Shown here: positions 56,159 to 64,000 of the stretch, piece by piece
How the letters are laid out: every line of letters begins with the position of its first letter
How positions within the stretch are numbered: the stretch's first letter is position 1
From: Bartonella taylorii
GTDB taxonomy: Bacteria; Pseudomonadota; Alphaproteobacteria; Rhizobiales; Rhizobiaceae
DNA: 64,000 nucleotides
Assembly: GCF_023920105.1 (NCBI RefSeq)
Contig: NZ_CP083693.1
Span: 327,001-391,000 of the forward strand
Direction: 5' to 3'
Made by a program: the position numbers and the translations under genes
The notes under the pieces: model-generated
The model's input: the letters and a program-made list of their open reading frames with translations, nothing else
Told to the model about the DNA's origin: nothing
Database searches by the model: none

Positions 56159-56368
56159 TCAAAGCGCGGTAAGGTTACCAGCGGCAAATTTTCCAGAACG
56201 ACGATCTTGAAGAACGTCATAGGAAATTTTTTGCCCTTCATTAAGATTATTGAGACCAGAACGCTCGACAGCTGAAATATGTACGAATACATCTGCACTT
56301 CCATCACTAGGCTGAATGAATCCGAAACCTTTTGTTGTGTTAAACCACTTAACTGTTCCTGTAGACAT
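56159..56368 (-). CDS. cspA: Cold-shock protein (CspA family)
   Basis: 69 residues, one OB-fold cold-shock domain. RNA-binding motifs RNP1 KGFGFIQP and RNP2 VFVHIS are intact in MSTGTVKWFNTTKGFGFIQP and the following 25 residues. CspA proteins bind single-stranded RNA and melt structure. ATG 56368 with AAGGAG at the right distance is chosen over the longer frame to 56419. The region upstream to carB (about 240 bp) would include a long leader, typical of cold-shock mRNAs. No temperature response can be proved from sequence. Confidence 0.95.
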   Translation of the reverse strand: MSTGTVKWFNTTKGFGFIQPSDGSADVFVHISAVERSGLNNLNEGQKISYDVLQDRRSGKFAAGNLTAL

Positions 56369-56611
56369 AGGAAACTCCTTAGAATATATAATTATATTGT
56401 GTACTGAAGCTAAAAGCATTCAATACGGTTTTAGATCGAAATTGGGTGGGAGAAGTTTCGTCGAAAGTGCAGATTGCACAGGAAAGAAAGTCACATAACC
56501 GAAAGTTCGATGAAACCCATATAAAGGTTTTTGAGATAAAATGCAAGTCTTAATTGGTATTTTTATACGAAGATAAAGAAAGGGCGGTATATTTTGCTGC
56601 ATATAAAAATT

Positions 56612-59600
56612 TTAAGTGAAATAACTTTGCAGTGAGCGCACTTCAAGGCTACTTTTTTTGAGTGCTTCGATGGCTTCCACTACGGATTCGGCTCCAGCTA
56701 TTGTTGTATAATAGGGGACTTTTTGCATGAGTGCTGCATGGCGTAGTGATTTTGAGTCTGAGATGGCACTGGCAGTACTGGTTGTATTAAAAATCAATTG
56801 AATTTGTCGATTACGAATGGCATCTTCAATATGGGGGTGCCCCTCTAGCACTTTGTTGATTTTTTTTGCTGCAACATTATGTTCAGCAAGAAATTTCTGT
56901 GTTCCACTTGTTGCTAAAACAGAAAAGCCAAGTTCAGTTAAAAGTCTTACGGGATTTAAGATACGTTTTTTGTCTTCATCTCTTACAGAAACGAATAAAG
57001 TTCCTTCTTTTGGAAGTTCAACACCAGCTCCAAGTTGGGCTTTAGCAAAAGCAAGAGCAAATTTGTAATCAAGTCCCATAACTTCACCGGTTGAACGCAT
57101 TTCTGGACCAAGAAGTGTATCGACACCTGAAAAACGAGCAAAAGGAAAAACTGCTTCTTTGACAGCGATATGTTGTTTTTGTTGTATAGAGGGTAGTCCA
57201 CCATAAGCTTGAAGCGTTTTGTGGAGAGTTTCTCCCGCCATAATACGTGCGGCTATTTTTGCAATGGGACGACCAATGGTTTTTGCAACGAATGGGACAG
57301 TACGCGAAGCACGGGGATTAACTTCTAAGACATAAATTGTTCCATCTTTAATGGCATATTGTACATTCATCAAGCCACGAACATGAAGTGCTTGTGCTAA
57401 TGCTTTAGTTTGACGCTCTAATTCAGCTACTATTTTATGTGAGAGCGTATGTACTGGTAAAGAACATGCTGAATCACCAGAGTGAATGCCGGCTTCTTCA
57501 ATATGTTCCATAATGCCAACGACGAGTGTTTCTTCTCCATCACATAGACAATCAACATCAACTTCAATTGCTTCTGTTAGATAGGTATCAAATAAAAGTG
57601 GATTTTTACCAAGCAATGTATTGATTTGTGCCGTTTTGTCGTTGGGATAGCGGGATTTGATATCTTCTGGGATCAGTTCAGGTACACTTTCAAGCAAATA
57701 ATTTTGCAAGCCGCGCTCATCGCGGATAATTTGCATAGCACGTCCTCCTAAAACATAAGAAGGGCGCACAACTAATGGAAAGCCTAGTTCATGGGCGATG
57801 AGGCGTGCTTGTTCGATTGAATGGGCAATACCGTTTTTAGGCTGTGTGAGGTTAAGTTTGAACAACAATTTTTGAAAACGGTCTCTGTCTTCTGCCAAAT
57901 CGATGGAATCAGGTGAAGTGCCTAAGATAGGGATATTATGTTTTTCTAGTGCGCTTGCTAATTTCAATGGTGTTTGTCCACCAAATTGGACAATGACTCC
58001 AACCAATTCGCCTTTTTTCTGTTCTGTTTCTAAAACAGCGAGTACATCTTCTGTCGTTAAAGATTCAAAATAAAGACGATCAGAAGTATCATAGTCTGTT
58101 GAGACAGTTTCAGGATTACAGTTAATCATAATCGCTTCGAAACCTGCATCACGTAGCGCAAAAGCAGCGTGGCAGCAACAATAGTCAAATTCTATGCCTT
58201 GTCCGATGCGGTTTGGTCCCCCGCCTAAAATAGCAATTTTTTTGCGGTCAGAAACTTGTGCTTCTGAGTGTTCTACACCTGCAAAGGGAACTTCATAGGT
58301 TGAATACATATACGCGGTAGGTGAAGAAAATTCAGCTGCGCAAGTGTCAATCCGTTTGAAAATGTGCTTAACATTAAGCGTTTTGCGCAAAGCAGCTATA
58401 TTATCGGGCTCTTGTCCTGTAAGGGTGGCTAAACGTGCATCCGAAAAACCCATAGCTTTTAACATGCGTAGATTGTCTGCATCTTGGGGCAAACCATGGA
58501 TGCGGATGCGCTGTTCTATTTCAATAATTGAGGCTATTTGTTCTAGAAACCATGGATCAATTTTGCTGATTTGATGAATTTCATTTAAAGGCAAGCCTGT
58601 ACGCATTGCTTGGGCAATGTAACGTAGACGATCAGGACTTGGTATTGCAATGGCGGAGCGTATGGAACTCTTTTCATCACCTTCAGCATGTTCAGGGATC
58701 ACAATTTCATCAAGACCGGTAAGACCCGTTTCAAGTCCACGGAGCGCTTTTTGCAGTGATTCTTGAAAGGTGCGACCGATTGCCATCACTTCTCCTACAG
58801 ATTTCATCGCAGTTGTTAAGACAGGTGATGAACCAGGAAATTTTTCGAAGGCAAAACGAGGAATTTTGGTAACAATGTAGTCAATAGAAGGTTCGAATGA
58901 TGCTGGTGTTGCACCACCAGTAATATCATTTTTTAATTCATCAAGTGTGTAGCCAACTGCTAGTTTAGCTGCTACCTTGGCAATTGGAAAACCTGTTGCT
59001 TTTGAGGCAAGCGCTGAAGAGCGGGAAACACGCGGGTTCATTTCAATGACGATGAGGCGGCCATTTTCAGGGTTAACAGCAAACTGTACATTGGATCCAC
59101 CGGTTTCAACACCAATTTCACGCAATACGGCAATTGAAGCATTGCGCATACATTGATATTCTTTATCTGTTAAAGTGAGGGCAGGCGCTACGGTGATTGA
59201 ATCGCCAGTGTGAATTCCCATAGGGTCAATGTTTTCAATAGAACAAACAATGATACAGTTATCGTTCTTATCGCGAACGACTTCCATCTCATATTCTTTC
59301 CATCCTAAAACACTTTCTTCAATCAAAACTTCTGTTGTAGGCGAAGCCTCAAGTCCACGTTCAATGATTTCATAAAATTCAGAACGGTTGTAAGCGATTC
59401 CTCCACCGGTACCACCAAGGGTAAATGAAGGACGGATAATAGCTGGAAGACCAATAACATCAAGAGCTTGAACCGCTTTTGCCGTTGCATGTGCGATATA
59501 ATGTTGTTTGCGGTCGGCTTCTGTGTGTCGCCAATTGCGTTCAAGTTCTTCTAGTGCTTGGTCAAGCGCGTCACCAGAAAATTTCGCTTTAAGTTCATCG

Positions 59601-60097
59601 CGCGTTTTTGCATGCTGTTGGCGATTTTCTTCTTTGAGTTCTGTCGCGTTGGCTAACATAGAACGTGGTGTTTCCAAACCAATTTTTGCCATTGCTTTGC
59701 GAAACAAGGCGCGATCTTCCGCTTTATCAATAGCATCTGCGTTTGCACCTATCATTTCAACATGGTAGCGGTCTAAAATTCCCATACGCTTTAATGATAA
59801 AGCAGTATTGAGTGCTGTTTGACCTCCCATAGTTGGTAAAAGGGCGTCGGGACGTTCACGAGCAATAATTTGTGCAACTATTTCAGGAGTAATGGGCTCA
59901 ATATAAGTCGCATCAGCTAAATCTGGATCTGTCATAATAGTGGCGGGATTGGAATTCACTAAAATTATTCGATAACCTTCTTCTTTTAATGCCTTGCAAG
60001 CTTGTGTGCCAGAATAGTCAAATTCACATGCCTGACCAATAACAATAGGTCCTGCTCCAATGATAAGAATAGATTTTATATCTGTGCGTTTTGGCAT
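56612..60097 (-). CDS. carB: Carbamoyl-phosphate synthase large subunit
   Basis: 1161 residues. It makes carbamoyl phosphate from bicarbonate, ammonia (from CarA) and two ATP, for arginine and pyrimidines. Two homologous ATP-grasp halves are seen: the first from [22 protein letters not shown] with [20 protein letters not shown], the second from [21 protein letters not shown] with [17 protein letters not shown]. An oligomerisation domain lies between and an MGS-like allosteric domain at the end ([13 protein letters not shown]). An insertion near residues 155-205 (TKSELKEEN-like, charged) is usual in Rhizobiales. Its partner carA lies 3.3 kb upstream rather than adjacent. Confidence 0.98.
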   Translation of the reverse strand: MPKRTDIKSILIIGAGPIVIGQACEFDYSGTQACKALKEEGYRIILVNSNPATIMTDPDLADATYIEPITPEIVAQIIARERPDALLPTMGGQTALNTALSLKRMGILDRYHVEMIGANADAIDKAEDRALFRKAMAKIGLETPRSMLANATELKEENRQQHAKTRDELKAKFSGDALDQALEELERNWRHTEADRKQHYIAHATAKAVQALDVIGLPAIIRPSFTLGGTGGGIAYNRSEFYEIIERGLEASPTTEVLIEESVLGWKEYEMEVVRDKNDNCIIVCSIENIDPMGIHTGDSITVAPALTLTDKEYQCMRNASIAVLREIGVETGGSNVQFAVNPENGRLIVIEMNPRVSRSSALASKATGFPIAKVAAKLAVGYTLDELKNDITGGATPASFEPSIDYIVTKIPRFAFEKFPGSSPVLTTAMKSVGEVMAIGRTFQESLQKALRGLETGLTGLDEIVIPEHAEGDEKSSIRSAIAIPSPDRLRYIAQAMRTGLPLNEIHQISKIDPWFLEQIASIIEIEQRIRIHGLPQDADNLRMLKAMGFSDARLATLTGQEPDNIAALRKTLNVKHIFKRIDTCAAEFSSPTAYMYSTYEVPFAGVEHSEAQVSDRKKIAILGGGPNRIGQGIEFDYCCCHAAFALRDAGFEAIMINCNPETVSTDYDTSDRLYFESLTTEDVLAVLETEQKKGELVGVIVQFGGQTPLKLASALEKHNIPILGTSPDSIDLAEDRDRFQKLLFKLNLTQPKNGIAHSIEQARLIAHELGFPLVVRPSYVLGGRAMQIIRDERGLQNYLLESVPELIPEDIKSRYPNDKTAQINTLLGKNPLLFDTYLTEAIEVDVDCLCDGEETLVVGIMEHIEEAGIHSGDSACSLPVHTLSHKIVAELERQTKALAQALHVRGLMNVQYAIKDGTIYVLEVNPRASRTVPFVAKTIGRPIAKIAARIMAGETLHKTLQAYGGLPSIQQKQHIAVKEAVFPFARFSGVDTLLGPEMRSTGEVMGLDYKFALAFAKAQLGAGVELPKEGTLFVSVRDEDKKRILNPVRLLTELGFSVLATSGTQKFLAEHNVAAKKINKVLEGHPHIEDAIRNRQIQLIFNTTSTASAISDSKSLRHAALMQKVPYYTTIAGAESVVEAIEALKKSSLEVRSLQSYFT

Positions 60098-60651
60098 GGT
60101 TTTTCCCTATGACAAATATCCGTGCGCGATTGAGGCAGACAGAATTAAATTTTGCGGTTAAAATAGTTTTATAGGTTAAGTGACAAAGAAAGTAAGCACA
60201 AAAATGCCTTTTCCATGTTTTTTTATTGATTAAAAATCAATGTCTTTATTTTGCTGTTCAACTTTAATATGAGTACGAGAGTGTGACCTTAATAAGGAGA
60301 CAATAATGTGCCGAAAAGTTAGAATTTTGAAGACTATTATGCTTTATTAAGTATAAGCAGTTATTTGCGAGCAAAAGGAACGTCATGAAATAAAACGAGG
60401 CTTTTTATGTGCGGTGATGGGTACAATATTTTCATCATTATTTGGTATTGTAAGTCAATTTTATGATTTCCAATTATAATGGAAAAAAGTAATTTAAGTG
60501 GGCGGTTTTCTCAATATACGAAGCTAGTCTAGAATTATCTGATATCGCGATTAAAATCGTAAACAAAAACATTTGACCAATTGGAATATTCATCTTGATG
60601 ATTTGAATACATGTTTGGTAGTATGGGGGACATTTTTATCCCCCATATAGT
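60098..60651. other. Intergenic region upstream of carB
   Basis: About 555 bp. It carries the carB promoter region and, at the right, a perfect 9-bp stem-loop near the DUF1460 stop. No ORF is convincing, and no riboswitch or attenuator fold was recognised. Confidence 0.45.
60622..60647 (-). terminator. Stem-loop after the DUF1460 gene
   Basis: TATGGGGGA (60622-60630) pairs perfectly with TCCCCCATA (60639-60647) around an 8-base loop, five bases past the stop codon. No T run follows on the minus strand, so termination may be Rho-dependent or the structure may act as an mRNA 3' cap. Confidence 0.5.
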
Positions 60652-61491
60652 TTATTGGAGAGCTCTTAAAACAATGATTCCTGGTGTTTTCGCGACGTAA
60701 TCCATAAAAGGTGAATCCACTACTTTTTCATTTTCTTTTCGTGAAGAAGCATTTCGTAACATCGGGCCATTGTCTGTCATGATAAAGAAACCCACATGGG
60801 TTACATCCAATCCAGCAAGTTTGGTATAAATACCAATGAAATCACCAGTTTCTAAACGGCTTATAACCTCTTTATTAATAAAGTTACTTGGAATATACGT
60901 TATATTGCGTTTAACAATTGGTAGCCCAGGAAGGTAATTTCCACCATTAGCTTTTTTATTGAGATACTTTTCAGTGCTTACTGCATTAGGGCTTAGCTGT
61001 GCGGTTATGTCATCGGCTTGTTTGTATTCTCTATAAGCCCAATCAGTGAAAAAGTGCTTCCGGTTCAAAAAACTAACATTCCCATCAACATAACGTGTTT
61101 TTATGACATTATTTATGAATTCTGTTTGCGATGTTGATTTCCGTAATGCTTCAACATAGTCTAGATAAGTGAAGCAATCTAAACCTCTAAAATCGATTAT
61201 CAGTTCTTCCGGTATATTTTCCGTACCATGTAACATATTCGCTTTGTAAGGTGTCCCTAGAAAAGCTTCAGATAGCACGCTGATCATTTCTCCTCTCTCA
61301 TGATTATTAACCTTCGAACGTTTTTCAAGAAGAGCATTCAGTTTATTTAAAGTATATGTATCTAGATTTACTTCTGATGTTTGTTGTATTTCCGTTTTGT
61401 TTTCTGGAGTATCGTTATTTACACTAGAATCTTTGATATCACATCCTGTAACCAAAGCTGATATTAACATTAATTGGAATATTCTTCGCAT
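60652..61491 (-). CDS. DUF1460 amidase-like lipoprotein
   Basis: About 279 residues. The N-terminus MRRIFQLMLISALVTGC is a lipoprotein signal with a VTGC lipobox. A polar linker rich in Asn, Thr and Glu follows. The DUF1460 domain (N-acetylmuramoyl-L-alanine-amidase-like, NlpC/P60-type papain fold) has its probable catalytic Cys in FRGLDCFTYLDYVEAL and His in DVTHVGFFIM. AMLISVL-type spacing GTPYKANMLHG is also conserved in the family. ATG 61491 is chosen because GGTGA precedes it; an ATG at 61503 is possible. It lies between carB and an MFS gene, and its Lys/Asn-rich composition and flanking AT-rich DNA hint at acquisition. Confidence 0.82.
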   Translation of the reverse strand: MRRIFQLMLISALVTGCDIKDSSVNNDTPENKTEIQQTSEVNLDTYTLNKLNALLEKRSKVNNHERGEMISVLSEAFLGTPYKANMLHGTENIPEELIIDFRGLDCFTYLDYVEALRKSTSQTEFINNVIKTRYVDGNVSFLNRKHFFTDWAYREYKQADDITAQLSPNAVSTEKYLNKKANGGNYLPGLPIVKRNITYIPSNFINKEVISRLETGDFIGIYTKLAGLDVTHVGFFIMTDNGPMLRNASSRKENEKVVDSPFMDYVAKTPGIIVLRALQ

Positions 61492-61976
61492 TTTATTCAC
61501 CATTTTTATATTAAGAATTAATCAATCAGTAATTACCAAAACTTACATTTTGCTATTCTAATAATATTATCATTGCGTTGATAATAACATATAACAATTT
61601 ATATATAAATATACAGATATATTTAATTATATGAAATTATATTTCTTTATAAATTTTGTATTTATATTTAAATGCTGTTACTTTTAAAGTAATGATCTAT
61701 AATTATTTATGTTTTTTTATACTATTGATATATTCTTATAGTATATGAGCAGATTATTATAGTAAGTTTTTTCATTAGATTCACCAATTCATTCTTGAAA
61801 ATTGTGAGGATAATTTACAAAAATGCATGCAGTGTTACGTATCAGATAAAGTAAAAATTTGTAATATTTTTTGGTTTTTTCTAAATTTTTTACTTTAACC
61901 ATAGTTTTTATGAAAATAATGCTATCTAGCGATTCTTAACAAGAGGTAGGGTTTAGAAGATAGTGGGGAACACAAT
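61492..61976. other. Extremely AT-rich divergent intergenic region
   Basis: About 485 bp between the divergent DUF1460 and MFS genes. It is the most AT-rich stretch of this part of the window, with many TATA-like runs, so promoters cannot be singled out. No ORF. Confidence 0.45.
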
Positions 61977-63206
61977 ATGCATGCTATCAATGATAAAACA
62001 CTTAATCCAAAGCTTATTCGCCGTGGACTTCTTTTAGTTTTCATTACTTTGTTATTGGATATTGTTGGTACCGTAATCGTTAATCCTATTTTGCCTGAAT
62101 ATTTCGCTCTGTTGATGGGAGATGATATTAGGAAATCTTCTATTGAAGGAGGAAAATTACTGGCAGCTTATTCAGCCATGCAATTTCTGTTTGCTCCTGC
62201 TATTGGAAATCTTTCTGATCGTTATGGACGCCGTCCTATTTTGCTTATCTCTCTTATCAGTTTTATGATTGGTCATTTCATATGCGCTATAGCCTGGAGC
62301 TATCCTATATTGTTTATTGGACGTCTTTTATCAGGGGTGAGCGGTGCTGGTTTAGCAGTTTGTATGGCTTATATTGCTGATATATCCGATGATAAAACGC
62401 GAACGCGCAACTTCGGTTTGTTAGGAATCGCATCCGGATTAGGGTTTATTTTAGGTTCTTTTATAGGCGGTTTTTTAGGACAATTCGGCCCACGTACTCC
62501 ATTTTATTTTTCTGCTGGTTTTTCACTTATTATTTTTATTTTTGTGTGGGCTATGCTTCCAGAAACTCTTCCCATACAAAATAGACGCTGTTTTAATATT
62601 AAGCGTGCAAATCCTTTGGGAGCTCTTTGGGAACTCAGACAATATCCAATGGTTATTTGGGTGCTACTGGTCTTTTTTCTTTATTGGTTTGCGGAATCTG
62701 TATGGCCAAGCATTTGGGCATTCATTTCTAAAGAACGCTATGGTTGGAATTCTTTGTCTATTGGATTGTCTTATAGTGTTTTTGGGGTAGGACAGATTAT
62801 TGTTGTAGCTCTCATTCTGCCCTATTTATCTAAGCGATGGAGTAACTGGTGTATTGTGATGGTGGGGCTCCTTTTTGCATTGGTTGGTGAGCTTGGATAC
62901 GCATTTGCAACACAAGGGTGGATGGTTTATGTGGTGTTTGTGTGTACAATGTGTGAGTATCTGGTTCAAGCCCCTATGCGTGCTATTGCCTCGGCACAGG
63001 TACCGCCAAATGTACAAGGAGAATTGCAGGGAGCAATGACATCTGTTATCTCATTGGGCTTAATATTTGGATCCATTTTTTATATGCTTCTCTTCGAACG
63101 ATTTACACAGAAAGGTATGGCATTTTATTTTTCTGGTGCGCCTTTTTTGGGAAGTTTCTGTATGCTTATCGTTACGACGATAGTTTTTGCTTTACGAGTA
63201 CGCTAA
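61977..63206 (+). CDS. MFS efflux transporter, TetA-like (DHA1)
   Basis: 409 residues, twelve predicted membrane helices. MFS motif A is GNLSDRYGRRPILLISLISF between helices 2 and 3. The DHA1 antiporter motif C is GIASGLGFILGSFIGGFLG in helix 5. The N-terminus LLLVFITLLLDIVGTVIVNPILP, with Asp in helix 1, resembles TetA(B/C)-type proton/drug antiporters. The substrate is unknown, and resistance to tetracycline should not be assumed. AGTGGGGA precedes the ATG. It separates carA from DUF1460 and carB and reads against both. Confidence 0.88.
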   Translation: MHAINDKTLNPKLIRRGLLLVFITLLLDIVGTVIVNPILPEYFALLMGDDIRKSSIEGGKLLAAYSAMQFLFAPAIGNLSDRYGRRPILLISLISFMIGHFICAIAWSYPILFIGRLLSGVSGAGLAVCMAYIADISDDKTRTRNFGLLGIASGLGFILGSFIGGFLGQFGPRTPFYFSAGFSLIIFIFVWAMLPETLPIQNRRCFNIKRANPLGALWELRQYPMVIWVLLVFFLYWFAESVWPSIWAFISKERYGWNSLSIGLSYSVFGVGQIIVVALILPYLSKRWSNWCIVMVGLLFALVGELGYAFATQGWMVYVVFVCTMCEYLVQAPMRAIASAQVPPNVQGELQGAMTSVISLGLIFGSIFYMLLFERFTQKGMAFYFSGAPFLGSFCMLIVTTIVFALRVR

Positions 63207-63371
63207 TCATCTTAAAATGATAACGGGTCAGAATTTTTTTGCTAAGAAATTCAAAAGGCAAAACTGAATTCTATAAGTAAATTGAGCTGCTTTCTTGCTG
63301 AAAAGCGATATGTTTGTGCACAGAAAAAGGGTAAAATTTGAGGGAAGATAACCAAAAGAAAAGCATTTTAA

Positions 63372-64000
63372 TTACGCTATTTTTTTATAGTTCATAATAA
63401 GTTCGCTGAAATGTTGAAAGAGGTAGTGGCTGTCTTGTGGCCCAGGGGAAGCTTCAGGGTGATACTGAACAGAAAAAATTGGTTTTCCAATGATACGGAT
63501 ACCACAGTTTGAACCATCAAAAAGGGAGATATGTGTTTCTTGAACGTGGTTTGGTAAAGATGTAGCGTCTACGGCAAAACCATGGTTCATTGATACAATT
63601 TCGACTTTCCCTGTGTTAAGATCTTTAACAGGATGGTTGGCACCATGATGACCTTGGTGCATTTTTACGGTTTTTGCGCCCATAGTAAGAGCAAGAAGTT
63701 GATGACCGAGACATATACCAAAAATTGGTAAATTATGATCAATCAATGTTTTGATAGTTGTACTAGCATATTGGGCTGTAGCGGCTGGATCCCCAGGTCC
63801 ATTAGAAAGAAAAATACCATCAGGGTGCATTGCTAGAATTTCTTCTGCATTCGTGTGTGCGGGCACAACAGTAATGTGTGCATCCTGTGTAGCCATAAGA
63901 CGAAGAATGTTACGCTTAATGCCATAGTCGATTGCAATGATATGAAGATTATGTACACTGTTTTCACTATATCCTTTATTCCATACCCATGGTTTTTCAT
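63372..64000 (-). CDS. carA: Carbamoyl-phosphate synthase small subunit, 3' part
   Basis: The frame stays open to the right edge, so the gene starts beyond the window; about 209 C-terminal residues are visible. They start within [10 protein letters not shown] and continue [20 protein letters not shown], the start of the glutamine amidotransferase domain. The catalytic Cys is in [11 protein letters not shown], and the His-Glu pair is in YHPEASPGP. CarA hydrolyses glutamine and feeds ammonia to CarB. Both car genes are on the minus strand, about 3.3 kb apart. Confidence 0.97.
   Translation of the reverse strand, partial: EKPWVWNKGYSENSVHNLHIIAIDYGIKRNILRLMATQDAHITVVPAHTNAEEILAMHPDGIFLSNGPGDPAATAQYASTTIKTLIDHNLPIFGICLGHQLLALTMGAKTVKMHQGHHGANHPVKDLNTGKVEIVSMNHGFAVDATSLPNHVQETHISLFDGSNCGIRIIGKPIFSVQYHPEASPGPQDSHYLFQHFSELIMNYKKIA

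Noticed and set aside
61977..63206. Tetracycline resistance gene
   Set aside because: Only the general DHA1/TetA-like family can be seen; many chromosomal relatives do not confer resistance.

Overview
The window looks like chromosome from a Bartonella-type alphaproteobacterium (order Hyphomicrobiales/Rhizobiales). The DNA is AT-rich, and intergenic gaps are long and often decayed. The genes are an alphaproteobacterial set: ChpT, CtrA, SciP, EipA (DUF1134), LsrB/VtlR, an LpcC/LpsB-type LPS-core glycosyltransferase, a BA14K-type surface protein and a petABC bc1 operon. A gnnA/gnnB-like pair fits the diaminoglucose lipid A known from Bartonella and Brucella. The species cannot be fixed by eye.

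Layout. 1-1070: tail of a VOC/glyoxalase gene, a wrecked phage-type Dam methylase, an array of 11-bp repeats and tRNA-Met. 1.2-3.4 kb: gnnA-gnnB. 3.5-8 kb: two small coiled-coil ORFs, eipA, then a cell-cycle cluster (chpT, ctrA, a fliJ-like gene, sciP). 8.2-13.1 kb: mnmA, a SpoU-type methyltransferase, a probable small RNA with its own promoter and terminator, a CDF metal exporter and a metallophosphoesterase. 13.4-20.2 kb: a tightly overlapping four-gene operon (MoxR ATPase, DUF58, BatA-N/DUF4159, VWA-like membrane protein). 20.4-26.6 kb: cca, trmL, petABC and a PRC-barrel protein. 27.3-33.6 kb: ychF, pth, rplY and prs on the minus strand, interrupted by an L,D-transpeptidase and a HerA-like ATPase on the plus strand. 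34-38.2 kb: lgt-midA-pgeF, ubiK and a YbjN gene.

38.3-44.7 kb is the most unusual part. It is a head-to-tail duplication of a block holding the 3' end of a sensor kinase gene, its response regulator, a metallo-beta-lactamase-fold hydrolase and a BA14K-like secreted protein. The second copy has lost about 1.9 kb, leaving a kinase-core fragment abutting a hydrolase pseudogene. Its BA14K paralogue has gained a Gln/His tract. 44.8-56.4 kb: uvrB, an SH3 protein, greA-lpcC, trkH, trxB-lsrB, aatA and cspA. 56.6-64 kb: carB and the truncated carA, separated by a DUF1460 lipoprotein and an MFS exporter.

Functional themes are cell-cycle control (ChpT-CtrA-SciP), envelope building (gnnAB, eipA, lgt, L,D-transpeptidase, LpcC, BA14K, MoxR operon), respiration (petABC, UbiK), translation and tRNA modification, pyrimidine/arginine precursor synthesis (carAB) and redox control (TrxB-LsrB). 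I saw no CRISPR array, rRNA operon or intact insertion sequence. All assignments come from reading the sequence; no database search was run.
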